Of a DNA stretch of 50,041 bases, positions 35,501 through 42,603 are shown piece by piece. Source of the stretch: Lachnospiraceae bacterium UBA3316. Lineage in GTDB: Bacteria > Bacillota > Clostridia > Lachnospirales > Lachnospiraceae. The position numbers and the translations under genes are program-made. The stretch is from positions 66,893 through 116,933 of the forward strand of contig DESK01000030.1 in NCBI GenBank assembly GCA_002361955.1. Reading direction: 5' to 3'. The notes beneath the pieces were generated by a model that saw only the letters and a program-made list of their open reading frames with translations, had not been told where the DNA came from and ran no database searches. Every line of letters starts with the position of its first letter. Position 1 is the stretch's first letter.

Positions 35501-38317
35501 AAGACAGTAACACTGGCAAACTTCCCCAAAGTAAGGGCGACAAAAGGCTCTGACTATGTACTGACCCTTTCCGCTACCCTGAAGGAAGACCAGGCATGGG
35601 CCGGCGATTACTTCGGCCATGCAGGAGACGAGGTTGCCTTTGAAGAGTTTGAGCTTTCTTATGACGCAGTAAAAGAGCAGCCGGCCATGAGCGCGGCAGA
35701 CATGTCAGAGCTTACGGTAAAGGAAGAGGAAGATAAGATCGCCGTGAGCGGACAGACCGCGAAGGAAAACGGCCAGGACTTCACAGTTACCCTGGATAAG
35801 ACTACCGGATACATCACAAACTATCAGGTGGGCGGAAAGACCCTGCTGGTAAACGGACCGGTGCCGAACTACTATCGTGCGCCTGTAAATAATGACCCGG
35901 GCTTCTCCGCGGGAATGAAGAACGCGGCAGAGATCTTTACGATCGATGAAGAGGGCATTACCGTCAATACCAACGAAAAGTCAGTATCCATCCACGTTCC
36001 GGGAAGCCTTGATGGCCTGAACTCCCCCAATGTGATTGACTATGTGATCTATGGAGACGGCCAGATCATAGTGACCAACAGCTTTACACCCAGCGGCTCC
36101 GTGGGCAATATCGCAAGAATCGGTATGAAGATGACCGTGGCGGAAGGCTATGAGAACCTGACATACTATGGAAACGGCCCCCAGGAGAACTATGTAGACC
36201 GTAATACCGGCACGAAGCTTGGCATTTACAAGAGTACCGTGACGGATCAGTTTGAGAAAAGATATGTGAAACCCCAGGAGAACGGAAACCGCACCGGCGT
36301 GAGATGGACAGCCCTCACCGATGAGGACGGCACAGGTATCCTGGTGACAGCAAAGGATCAGATGGAGGCAGGCGCCCTGCATTACACCGCAGAGGATCTG
36401 TCATCCTGGCGTCATCCGTACCAGGTACCGAAGCAGAAAGACACGATTCTGACGGTAGACCTTGTACAGAGAGGCCTTGGAAACGCCAGCTGCGGCCCAG
36501 GCCCGCTGAGTGAGTATATCATCGCAAGCGGCAAGACCTATACCCAGACCTTTGGCATTTCCCCGATTGTGGAGAAGACAGAAGACAGCGAGCTGATGGC
36601 GAGAAGCAATGTAAATATGGATTCCGGTATGCCTCTGACAGGCATTCGGGTGAACGGAAAAGACTTGAATGAGTTTGACCCAGGCAAGACCGACTACACC
36701 TACACGATGATGAAGGGTACTTACCGTGAAGGTACCGTTCCCAAGGTAGAAGCAGTGAAGATGTCCGATGAAGTGGAAGTGACTGTCACCCAGGCAGACT
36801 CCGTGCCGGGCACGGCTACGATCACAGCTGTTTCACCCTTTGGCACAGAAAAGACGTATACGATTCATCTGGAGAAGGCAGACGCCCTGTACGTATCCGA
36901 TATGGAATGGAGCTATGATAAGGGTGGCTATTTCTCCAACACAAGAGACAAGTGTGGATGCGGCGCCGGTATCGTTCTCTATGTAGACGGCGTCAAGACA
37001 AGATACGATAAAGGAATCGGAACCCATGCTCCGGCGCAGATTGATCTTGACCTGAGAGGAAAAGGCTTTACAACCTTCACATCACAGGTGGGTATTTCCG
37101 CATGTCAGGGAATTGGAAATCCTGCAAATGTAAACTTTGTGGTAAAGGCGGACGGTGTTGAGGTATTCCGTCAGGATGGAGTACGCAGCGGACAGTCTTA
37201 TCCGATTGAACTGGATGTGACAAATGTGAAGACCCTGAGCCTGATCACAGAGACAAACGGCGCGGATTCCAATGACCATGGATTATGGGCAGATACGAAA
37301 CTCATCGCGGGAGACCATATGGTGAAGAAAGCCCTTGAAAAGCTTGTAGCTATGGCAGGCGGGATGGGTGCGTCCGAGTACTCCAAAGAGAGCTGGGCAG
37401 CCTTCACAGCAGCCGTTGAGGAAGCACAGGCGCTCCTGGATGCGGAAAGTGCATTGCAGGAAGATTTCGACGCAGCTGTAGAGAAGCTCGTTGCGGCCTT
37501 TGGAAAGCTGGAAGGCAATGTGCAGAAGCTTCACCTGCAGGTAGCCATCGAGGAAGCAGAGAAGATCATTGCCCTCGGAAAGAACTATGAAGATATTGAC
37601 AGCCTCACAGCGGCCGTGGAGGAAGGAAGAGGCTTCCTCACAAGCGACGACGCGACACAGGAACAGGTCAATAACGCGGCGTACGCGATTCTGGAGCATC
37701 TGTTCCGGATGGCCAAGACAGCGGATATCTCTTCCCTGGAAAGCCTGATCGAGGCAGCCGAGGGACTGCTGGAGGGCAGCTACACCAGCGAGAGCCTGGA
37801 TAACCTGAGAGAGGCGATCGAGAACGCGAAAGAAGTTATAGGAAATCAGGACCGCGACGACAATGCGATTGCCGGGGCCTATGGAGACCTGATCGACGCC
37901 ATCATGCATCTGCAGATGAGGGGCAACAAAGCAGCCCTGAAGGCAATGCTGGAGAAGGCAAAGGAAGTGCTGGATAACGCTGACGCATATGTGGCAGAGA
38001 CCATCGACGGACTTACCGAGGTGGCGACCACATCCTGGGATGTCTACAAGAATGAGGACGCTTCTCAGGACGCTGTGGACGAAGCCGTAACGACGCTGAC
38101 AAGGAAGGTGGCAGAGGCCCGTCTCCTTGGCGATGTGAACGGCGACGGAAGGATCACCACAGACGACAGCCGGGCAGTCCTTCGCAGCGCGGCGGAGTTT
38201 GACACTCTGTCTTCTGTGGACGCCCTGAGCGCGGATGTAAACGGTGACGGTGTTGCCGACACCAGCGACGCGGTGAAGATCCTGCAGTACACAGCAGAGA
38301 AAATCGCAGCATTCTAA
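32543..38317 (+). CDS. Secreted LacZ-type GH2 beta-galactosidase with LamG insert, NPCBM, FIVAR repeats and dockerin
   Basis: A 1924-residue secreted enzyme. A signal peptide ends near residue 31. The GH2 core resembles E. coli LacZ: acid/base E541 in WSLGNEA, nucleophile E619 in SEYAHAMGN, followed by GGFIWDWIDQS. A LamG-like domain (about 676-856) is inserted after this point, before the remaining barrel end, Ig-like domain and the large LacZ small-chain domain (about 1050-1340). Then come a cadherin-like unit (about 1361-1445), an NPCBM/CBM51-like domain (about 1446-1590, with GIGTHAPAQIDLDLRGKGF), four FIVAR repeats and a dockerin (1862-1924) with DVNGDGRITTDD and DVNGDGVADTSD loops. CBM51 domains are known to bind galactose or blood-group antigens, which suits host-glycan attack. 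The start follows AAGGGAGGAAAAA. Confidence 0.9.
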   Translation: MYRRRKVLSVLLAGALIGGELLTGVGTISASAKDDRFAGEEWYDQIAVVEENREPAHAYFTPYESAEKALTNEKSVLDEDAEESAYKVSLNGDWKFKFAQKPADREKDVTGADAKDYVENWDTTDWDTIKVPSSIQAIKDEEGNFKYEKPIYVNQRYPWQNYESVPLGEEVTAPTVRNSVGQYKRTFTIPEGWDGREVFLSFEGVESAFYLYINGQRVGYAEDSYTSDEFNITDYLKEGENTLAVEVYRWSTGSFLENQDFIRYSGIFRDVNLYSKNKVEIRDVFVKTDLDDAYEDAVLTLDATVRNLGLPEAAGKEYKVTADLYESDGTTKVWDSPLEMQVTVPEAKGTTEERADDEGVTVTGSKAVTNPKKWFADTPNLYMLLIELTDEEGNVVETLCQRVGFREINKVDINDAGQEQVQINGEKIMFRGTNRHENNLDTGRALSRDDIVTDLTMMKQFNVNAIRTSHYPNNPYMYALADELGIYICDETNAESHIGATSSNIPSGYPIWNNSVMDRTKNMVERDKNHPSIIIWSLGNEATYKTYPMDDSYCFYNSTRWILQRDPSRIRKYERDNRYTKGDREHSMVDIYSSQYWGVSGVEGYVANTANKAPYIQSEYAHAMGNALGNFKEYWDVFRNYPNGQGGFIWDWIDQSVRTKVEDVVTYYINDPNTGNRVRFTGSFEEGRNGTQATKGVYRSTGSASLASNSDKGITLDAWVKPSDTFSPSQQTFISRGDSAGYNLQINRDGRFEFFVDGWSGGVLTADIPESFTDGNWHRLTATFDGTNYVLYYDHEKIGTGRRSSLSVCDKSSNTLDISIGDSADQTGRIFNGAIDRAAVIKGALNTDQIAATDDSLETLGEDVVYALDYSGEAAEKEVTTYEDEDYFGYGGDWGETVTDNDFCANGIVFADRTPSPELYEVKKVHQEISFYDDGQAADGQVRIVNEFLNTNISKYDISWTLKEDNEVIGSGVLTDEQKDIAPLQEKTVTLANFPKVRATKGSDYVLTLSATLKEDQAWAGDYFGHAGDEVAFEEFELSYDAVKEQPAMSAADMSELTVKEEEDKIAVSGQTAKENGQDFTVTLDKTTGYITNYQVGGKTLLVNGPVPNYYRAPVNNDPGFSAGMKNAAEIFTIDEEGITVNTNEKSVSIHVPGSLDGLNSPNVIDYVIYGDGQIIVTNSFTPSGSVGNIARIGMKMTVAEGYENLTYYGNGPQENYVDRNTGTKLGIYKSTVTDQFEKRYVKPQENGNRTGVRWTALTDEDGTGILVTAKDQMEAGALHYTAEDLSSWRHPYQVPKQKDTILTVDLVQRGLGNASCGPGPLSEYIIASGKTYTQTFGISPIVEKTEDSELMARSNVNMDSGMPLTGIRVNGKDLNEFDPGKTDYTYTMMKGTYREGTVPKVEAVKMSDEVEVTVTQADSVPGTATITAVSPFGTEKTYTIHLEKADALYVSDMEWSYDKGGYFSNTRDKCGCGAGIVLYVDGVKTRYDKGIGTHAPAQIDLDLRGKGFTTFTSQVGISACQGIGNPANVNFVVKADGVEVFRQDGVRSGQSYPIELDVTNVKTLSLITETNGADSNDHGLWADTKLIAGDHMVKKALEKLVAMAGGMGASEYSKESWAAFTAAVEEAQALLDAESALQEDFDAAVEKLVAAFGKLEGNVQKLHLQVAIEEAEKIIALGKNYEDIDSLTAAVEEGRGFLTSDDATQEQVNNAAYAILEHLFRMAKTADISSLESLIEAAEGLLEGSYTSESLDNLREAIENAKEVIGNQDRDDNAIAGAYGDLIDAIMHLQMRGNKAALKAMLEKAKEVLDNADAYVAETIDGLTEVATTSWDVYKNEDASQDAVDEAVTTLTRKVAEARLLGDVNGDGRITTDDSRAVLRSAAEFDTLSSVDALSADVNGDGVADTSDAVKILQYTAEKIAAF
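37529..38317 (+). repeat. FIVAR-dockerin 3' module, copy 3
   Basis: The final 789 bp (codons 1663-1924 plus stop) are the third colinear copy. The first dockerin loop ends TTDD here instead of TTAD. Confidence 0.85.
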
Positions 38318-38356
38318 ATCAAAAGGTTATGGCTGTCTTTGACAGCCGCAGCATAT

Positions 38357-38421
38357 AAAAACTGCCGTATCGGCGCGTTTCAATGGATGATTGAAACGTG
38401 TGTCGGTACGGCAGTTTTTTT
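38357..38421 (+). terminator. Long bidirectional terminator between the LacZ-type GH2 and araC-like genes
   Basis: AAAAACTGCCGTA at the left pairs with TACGGCAGTTTTT at the right, and inner CGTTTCAAT pairs with ATTGAAACG around GGATG. A-rich left and T-rich right flanks let it serve both converging genes. A smaller hairpin GGCTGTC/GACAGCC (38331-38347) lies just before it. Confidence 0.92.
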
Positions 38422-38450
38422 GTGCCCTGGAGTTTAAGGGCCCTTCCATG

Positions 38451-39311
38451 TTAATGGTCTGTACGTGGAAGGGCATTGTCGTAGCGCCATTGTCTGGGGG
38501 AGACGCCGTAAACCTTTTTGAAGGCCCTGGAAAAATGCAGTTGGTTGGGGTAGCCTACGGCGTTTCCCACATCGGCGATGGACAGGGCGGTGAGTTTTAA
38601 AAGCTCCGTGGCCTTCGTCATGCGGTAGGAGATCAGAAATTCCTGAGGAGATTTCCCCATATTTTCATGGAAGATTTTCCCGAAATAGCTTCTGTTCAGG
38701 CCGCAGGAGGCGGCAATCTCCTCAATGGAGATATCGTTCTGGAAATTTTGCTCGATAAAGGAGAGAGCCTCTTTGATGTAGAAATCCCGCAGGGAGTTTC
38801 CCTTGCCGGCCTGGGTGCCAATGGAGGAGCGCATCAGGCTGTCGATAAACAGATAGAGATGGCCGATCAGCTGAAAGGGAGATTCCTCACTGTGGTTTAC
38901 AATGTACAGCATCTCGTCCCTCATGTTGGCGGAGATATCCTGATGGCGGGAACGGTAGATGGGATGGTTGGGGGTGAGCCCCGTCATCTCTACCGTTTCC
39001 TTGGCTCTCAGGCCGTCAAATTCCAGCCAGACGTATTCCCAGGGAATCTCCTGGTCAGCGATGTAGGTGCAGATCTGGCCGGGGAAGATCATGAATCCCT
39101 GGCCGCTTTTCACCGAGTAGCTGACAGACAGGCCTTTGGAGTTCTGGGCGTACAGGGTACCGGTTCCTGAGATCACATAGTGGAAAAGATAGTGGTTCCT
39201 GCTGGCGGGGCCGAAGGAGTGGGAGGGATCGCAGTGCTCCCAGCCAAATTGGTAAAGGACCAGATCAATAAAATTTTCATTAGGAAAAACAGAAAAAATC
39301 ACTTCGCTCAT
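38451..39311 (-). CDS. AraC-family transcriptional regulator with cupin sensor domain
   Basis: A 286-residue regulator. Residues about 15-150 form an AraC-type ligand-binding cupin (HYVISGTGTLYAQ, GQGFMIFPGQICTY). The C-terminal 100 residues carry two helix-turn-helix motifs: ISIEEIAASCGLNRSYFGKIFHE and SIADVGNAVGYPNQLHFSRAFKK, ending with the typical YGVSPRQWR. I use ATG 39311, preceded by AGGTG, rather than GTG 39323. It sits between the secreted hydrolases and a divergently transcribed sugar importer with GH36, the usual place for a pathway activator sensing an imported sugar. It is the best local candidate to bind the GGTAAAAAAAGTC boxes, but that is inference. Confidence 0.92.
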   Translation of the reverse strand: MSEVIFSVFPNENFIDLVLYQFGWEHCDPSHSFGPASRNHYLFHYVISGTGTLYAQNSKGLSVSYSVKSGQGFMIFPGQICTYIADQEIPWEYVWLEFDGLRAKETVEMTGLTPNHPIYRSRHQDISANMRDEMLYIVNHSEESPFQLIGHLYLFIDSLMRSSIGTQAGKGNSLRDFYIKEALSFIEQNFQNDISIEEIAASCGLNRSYFGKIFHENMGKSPQEFLISYRMTKATELLKLTALSIADVGNAVGYPNQLHFSRAFKKVYGVSPRQWRYDNALPRTDH

Positions 39312-39415
39312 AAAACACCTCACATGTGTTAATGATTATATACCCAAATGCCGCCTGACTTCAAATAAATCATGAAAAAACGGCAAAATGAGATAAAACT
39401 GCCATTATATAGCTG

Positions 39416-39445
39416 TTTACGGTCAGCATAAAGACATATTATAAT
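39416..39445 (+). promoter_or_regulatory. Promoter of the sugar importer operon, with nearby inverted repeat
   Basis: TTTACG (39416-39421) and a perfect TATAAT (39440-39445) are 18 bp apart, 30 bp before the binding-protein gene. Upstream, GGCA (39382-39385) and TGCC (39400-39403) form a short inverted repeat with a 14-bp AT-rich spacer that could be a regulator site. The GGTAAAAAAAGTC box is absent here. Confidence 0.6.
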
Positions 39446-39475
39446 AAAACCATCAAAGAAAGGAGATAAAAATCT

Positions 39476-40756
39476 ATGAAAGGAATCAAATGTATGGGAA
39501 TGGCTGTCCTGGCCGTCGCGGCGGCAGGCGCCATCACGGGCTGCGGATCGGATACGGACAGCTCAAAGGTTCAGATCGAGATCCTCCAGTACAAACCGGA
39601 GGCGGCGAACTACTTCGAGACGGTGGAAGAGAAGTTTAACGCGACTCACGACGACATCGAGCTGAAGATCAGTTCCCCCAACGACGCAATGACGATCTTG
39701 AAGACAAGGTTTATCCGCGAGGATTACCCGGACATCATCGGTATTGGCGGAGACATCAACTATTCGTACTTTGTCGATGCCGATATTCTGTCGGATCTGT
39801 CCGATTATCCGGGAATGAAGGATGTGAATCCCGGATACCTGAACACGGCGGAAGCACTGGAGCTGGTGCCTACGGAGGGAACTTACATCATGCCTTATGT
39901 GGCCAATGCGGCCGGGGTTCTTTACAACAGGGAAATGTTCGCGGAGCATGGATGGGAGATTCCCACCAACTGGGAAGAGCTGAACAGCCTGTGCGAAAAG
40001 ATCCAGTCGGAGGGAATTCTTCCCTTTTACTTTGGGTTTAAGGAGACTTGGACCTGCCTGGCTCCCTGGAATGCCATGGCAGTCGAGCTTACGCCTGCCG
40101 ATGTGACGAAGCAGGTAAACAGAGGGGAGACCACCTTTACCGAAGAATTTCCGGAGCTGGCTGAGAAATTCCTGAGCCTGCTTCAGTATGGGCCTGACGA
40201 CCCCTTCGCCTATAATTACAACGACGCATGTACGGCCTTTGCCAGAGGGGAATCCGCTATGTACCCCATCGGAAGCTACGCCTGCCCGCAGATCCTGTCG
40301 GTAAACCCGGATCTGGATATCGACTCCTTTGTGATGCCGGCCACGGAAAAGGCGCAGGATCGGACCCTGAACTCAGGTATCGATCTTGGCTTTTGTGTGA
40401 CTGCGGAATGCAAAAACAAAGAGGCAGCCTACGAGGTTTTGGATTTCCTCTATGAAGACGAGAACATACAGGATTATCTGAACGAGCAGAATGCCGTTCC
40501 CTGTAAAGCAGGAGATTTTGCACTTGCCCCCATGCTGGACGGTATGAAGGACTTTATCACAGAGGGAAATGTGACGGACTACCAGGATCACTACTATCCC
40601 TCGGAGATGGCGGTGGACGCGCAACTTCAGTCCTACCTGATCGAGAAGGACCAGGATGCCTTCCTGGAGAAATTTGATAAGGATTGGCTCAGATATAACC
40701 GCGACATTATCCGTCTCGTGGCAGAATACGAAGCAGAACAGGGCGCAGATAAGTAA
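39476..40756 (+). CDS. ABC transporter sugar-binding lipoprotein
   Basis: A 426-residue family 1 extracellular solute-binding protein. The lipoprotein signal peptide ends at ITGCGS, so Cys23 would be lipidated and the protein anchored outside the membrane. YILQYKPEAANYFE-like strands, MPYVANAAGVLYNREMF and PTNWEELNSLCEKIQ are typical of oligosaccharide-binding members. Two permease genes follow after 14 bp, then GH36, so galacto-oligosaccharides of the raffinose or melibiose type or mucin-derived alpha-galactosides are likely cargo. The ribosome binding site is AAAGGAGATAA. Confidence 0.92.
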   Translation: MKGIKCMGMAVLAVAAAGAITGCGSDTDSSKVQIEILQYKPEAANYFETVEEKFNATHDDIELKISSPNDAMTILKTRFIREDYPDIIGIGGDINYSYFVDADILSDLSDYPGMKDVNPGYLNTAEALELVPTEGTYIMPYVANAAGVLYNREMFAEHGWEIPTNWEELNSLCEKIQSEGILPFYFGFKETWTCLAPWNAMAVELTPADVTKQVNRGETTFTEEFPELAEKFLSLLQYGPDDPFAYNYNDACTAFARGESAMYPIGSYACPQILSVNPDLDIDSFVMPATEKAQDRTLNSGIDLGFCVTAECKNKEAAYEVLDFLYEDENIQDYLNEQNAVPCKAGDFALAPMLDGMKDFITEGNVTDYQDHYYPSEMAVDAQLQSYLIEKDQDAFLEKFDKDWLRYNRDIIRLVAEYEAEQGADK

Positions 40757-40770
40757 AGGAGATACGAATT

Positions 40771-41631
40771 ATGAAAAATGATAGAAAACGGACATTTTTG
40801 TTGATCACGATTCCGATTTTGGCATTGTTTATCTGCTTTAACACAATTCCTCTGATTCGTGGCGTATATTACAGTTTTACGAACTTTAAGGGCTTCGGTT
40901 CCTATGACAATGTGGGCATCCGCAATTACCTGGATCTCTTCACAGACGCCCGGGTGGGAAAGTCCTACCTGTTTACCATTAAGCTGGCGGTGGCGGCCAC
41001 CATCCTGACCAATGTAGTCAGCCTGATCCTGGCGCTGGCATTAAACAGCAAGATCCGCGCGAAGAGCTTTTTCAGAGGGGCTTATTTCCTTCCGAATATC
41101 TTAGGAGCGCTGGTTGTCGGTTATATTTTCAACTACTTCTTTACGTACATTCTTCCCGCTATGATGAAGATGGTGGGAGTTGAGGCGGGAAGCATCCTGT
41201 CCAAACCCAGCACCGCGTGGATCGGAATCGTGATTGTCTGCGCATGGCAGGCCATCGCCATGAACACGATCATCTATATTTCCGGCCTGCAGACGGTACC
41301 GGAGGACGTGTATGAGGCAGGCGGTTTAGACGGCGCTACCGGATGGAAGCGGTTCCGCTATCTGACCTTCCCGCTGATTATTCCGTTCTTCTCCATCAAT
41401 ATGGTACTCAGCGTTAAGAATTTCCTGATGGTATTTGACCAGATTATGGCATTAACAAAGGGCGGCCCGGCACAGAGCACAGAGTCCATCTCCTACCTGA
41501 TCTACAATAACGGTATGGCGGGCGGACAGTTTGGCTTCCAGAGCGCGAACGCGGTACTCTTCTTTATCGTGATCGTGTGCATATCCGTTGCCCAGCTGAA
41601 GTTCTCTAGTTCGAAGGAGGAGCAGTTATGA
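40771..41631 (+). CDS. ABC sugar transporter permease (MalF/MsmF type)
   Basis: A 286-residue inner-membrane protein with about six membrane segments. The EAA loop that contacts the ATPase is EAGGLDGATGWKRFRYLTFP (near residues 188-207). It overlaps the second permease by four bases (ATGA). No ATPase gene is present in the operon; Bacillota importers of this class commonly share a single MsmK-like ATPase encoded elsewhere. Confidence 0.93.
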   Translation: MKNDRKRTFLLITIPILALFICFNTIPLIRGVYYSFTNFKGFGSYDNVGIRNYLDLFTDARVGKSYLFTIKLAVAATILTNVVSLILALALNSKIRAKSFFRGAYFLPNILGALVVGYIFNYFFTYILPAMMKMVGVEAGSILSKPSTAWIGIVIVCAWQAIAMNTIIYISGLQTVPEDVYEAGGLDGATGWKRFRYLTFPLIIPFFSINMVLSVKNFLMVFDQIMALTKGGPAQSTESISYLIYNNGMAGGQFGFQSANAVLFFIVIVCISVAQLKFSSSKEEQL

Positions 41632-42470
41632 TGACAAAGACAAAAGAAAAAGCAAACTGGCCGGTGATGATCTTTCTGATCCTTGGCCTTTCCACCATTG
41701 TATTTCCCCTGTACATGACTGTGGTGATCGCCTTTAAACAGCCCTCGGAGATGACCAACAGCATCAGTGGTATTTTATCCCTGCCCGCGTCCTGGAGCCT
41801 TGCCAATTTTAAAGAGGCTATGCGGGTGACAGACTTCTGGCGTTCCCTTGGAAACAGCCTTTTGATCACCGTCATTACGGTTGTATTATCCGTCGTTTTG
41901 CATTCCTTGATGGGATATGCGCTGGGAAGAAATAAGGCGAAAAATAAGTTTTACAATTTTGTGTACCTGTTTATCGTAAGCGGTATGTTTGTTCCCTTCG
42001 CGATCCTGATGATGCCTCTGGCAAAGCAGACCGCGGAGATGGGCCTGGGAAACTGGGTAGGCGTTATCCTGCTGTACGTGGTGTTCTATATGCCGATGAA
42101 TATTATGCTCTACTCGGGCTACCTGGTCAATATTCCCGTTGCGCTGGAAGAGGCGGCCAGGGTGGACGGCGCTACCACCTGGACGACCTACTGGAAGATC
42201 ATTTTCCCGATTATGAAGCCCATGCACGCCACCGTGGCCGTCCTGACAGCCCTGGCCGTATGGAACGACGTTATGACGCCCCTGGTAATCATGGCGGGAA
42301 CTGCCCAGAACACACTGCCCCTGGCCCAGCTGAACTTCCAGTCTCAGTTCGGAACCAATTATAATCTGGCATTTGCCTCCTACCTGCTGGCACTGATTCC
42401 CCTTCTGATTTTCTATCTGGTATGCCAGAAACAGATCTTGAACGGTGTTGTAAATGGAGCGGTGAAATAG
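41628..42470 (+). CDS. ABC sugar transporter permease (MalG/MsmG type)
   Basis: A 280-residue membrane protein, six segments, with the EAA loop EEAARVDGATTWTTYWKIIFP near residues 180-200. It is the partner of the preceding permease and follows AAGGAGGAGC. Two adjacent ATG codons (41628 and 41631) are both possible starts. Confidence 0.93.
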   Translation: MMTKTKEKANWPVMIFLILGLSTIVFPLYMTVVIAFKQPSEMTNSISGILSLPASWSLANFKEAMRVTDFWRSLGNSLLITVITVVLSVVLHSLMGYALGRNKAKNKFYNFVYLFIVSGMFVPFAILMMPLAKQTAEMGLGNWVGVILLYVVFYMPMNIMLYSGYLVNIPVALEEAARVDGATTWTTYWKIIFPIMKPMHATVAVLTALAVWNDVMTPLVIMAGTAQNTLPLAQLNFQSQFGTNYNLAFASYLLALIPLLIFYLVCQKQILNGVVNGAVK

Positions 42471-42499
42471 TATTATAAAATTTAAAATGCAGCCCATAA

Positions 42500-42539
42500 G
42501 CCGCAGACCGGATGCTTCGTGAAAGGCATCCGGCGCGGC
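42500..42539 (+). other. GC-rich intercistronic stem-loop before the GH36 gene
   Basis: GCCGC (42500-42504) with GCGGC (42535-42539), and CCGGATGC (42508-42515) with GCATCCGG (42526-42533), form a strong hairpin. No T-tract follows, so it is more likely an RNA stability or processing element setting unequal expression of importer and hydrolase than a full terminator. Confidence 0.6.
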
Positions 42540-42603
42540 AAAAGATGTTTTAATCAAAAAGAAAGCGTAATATGTCGGGATGCCGGCAGAGAAAGAGGGA
42601 TTT

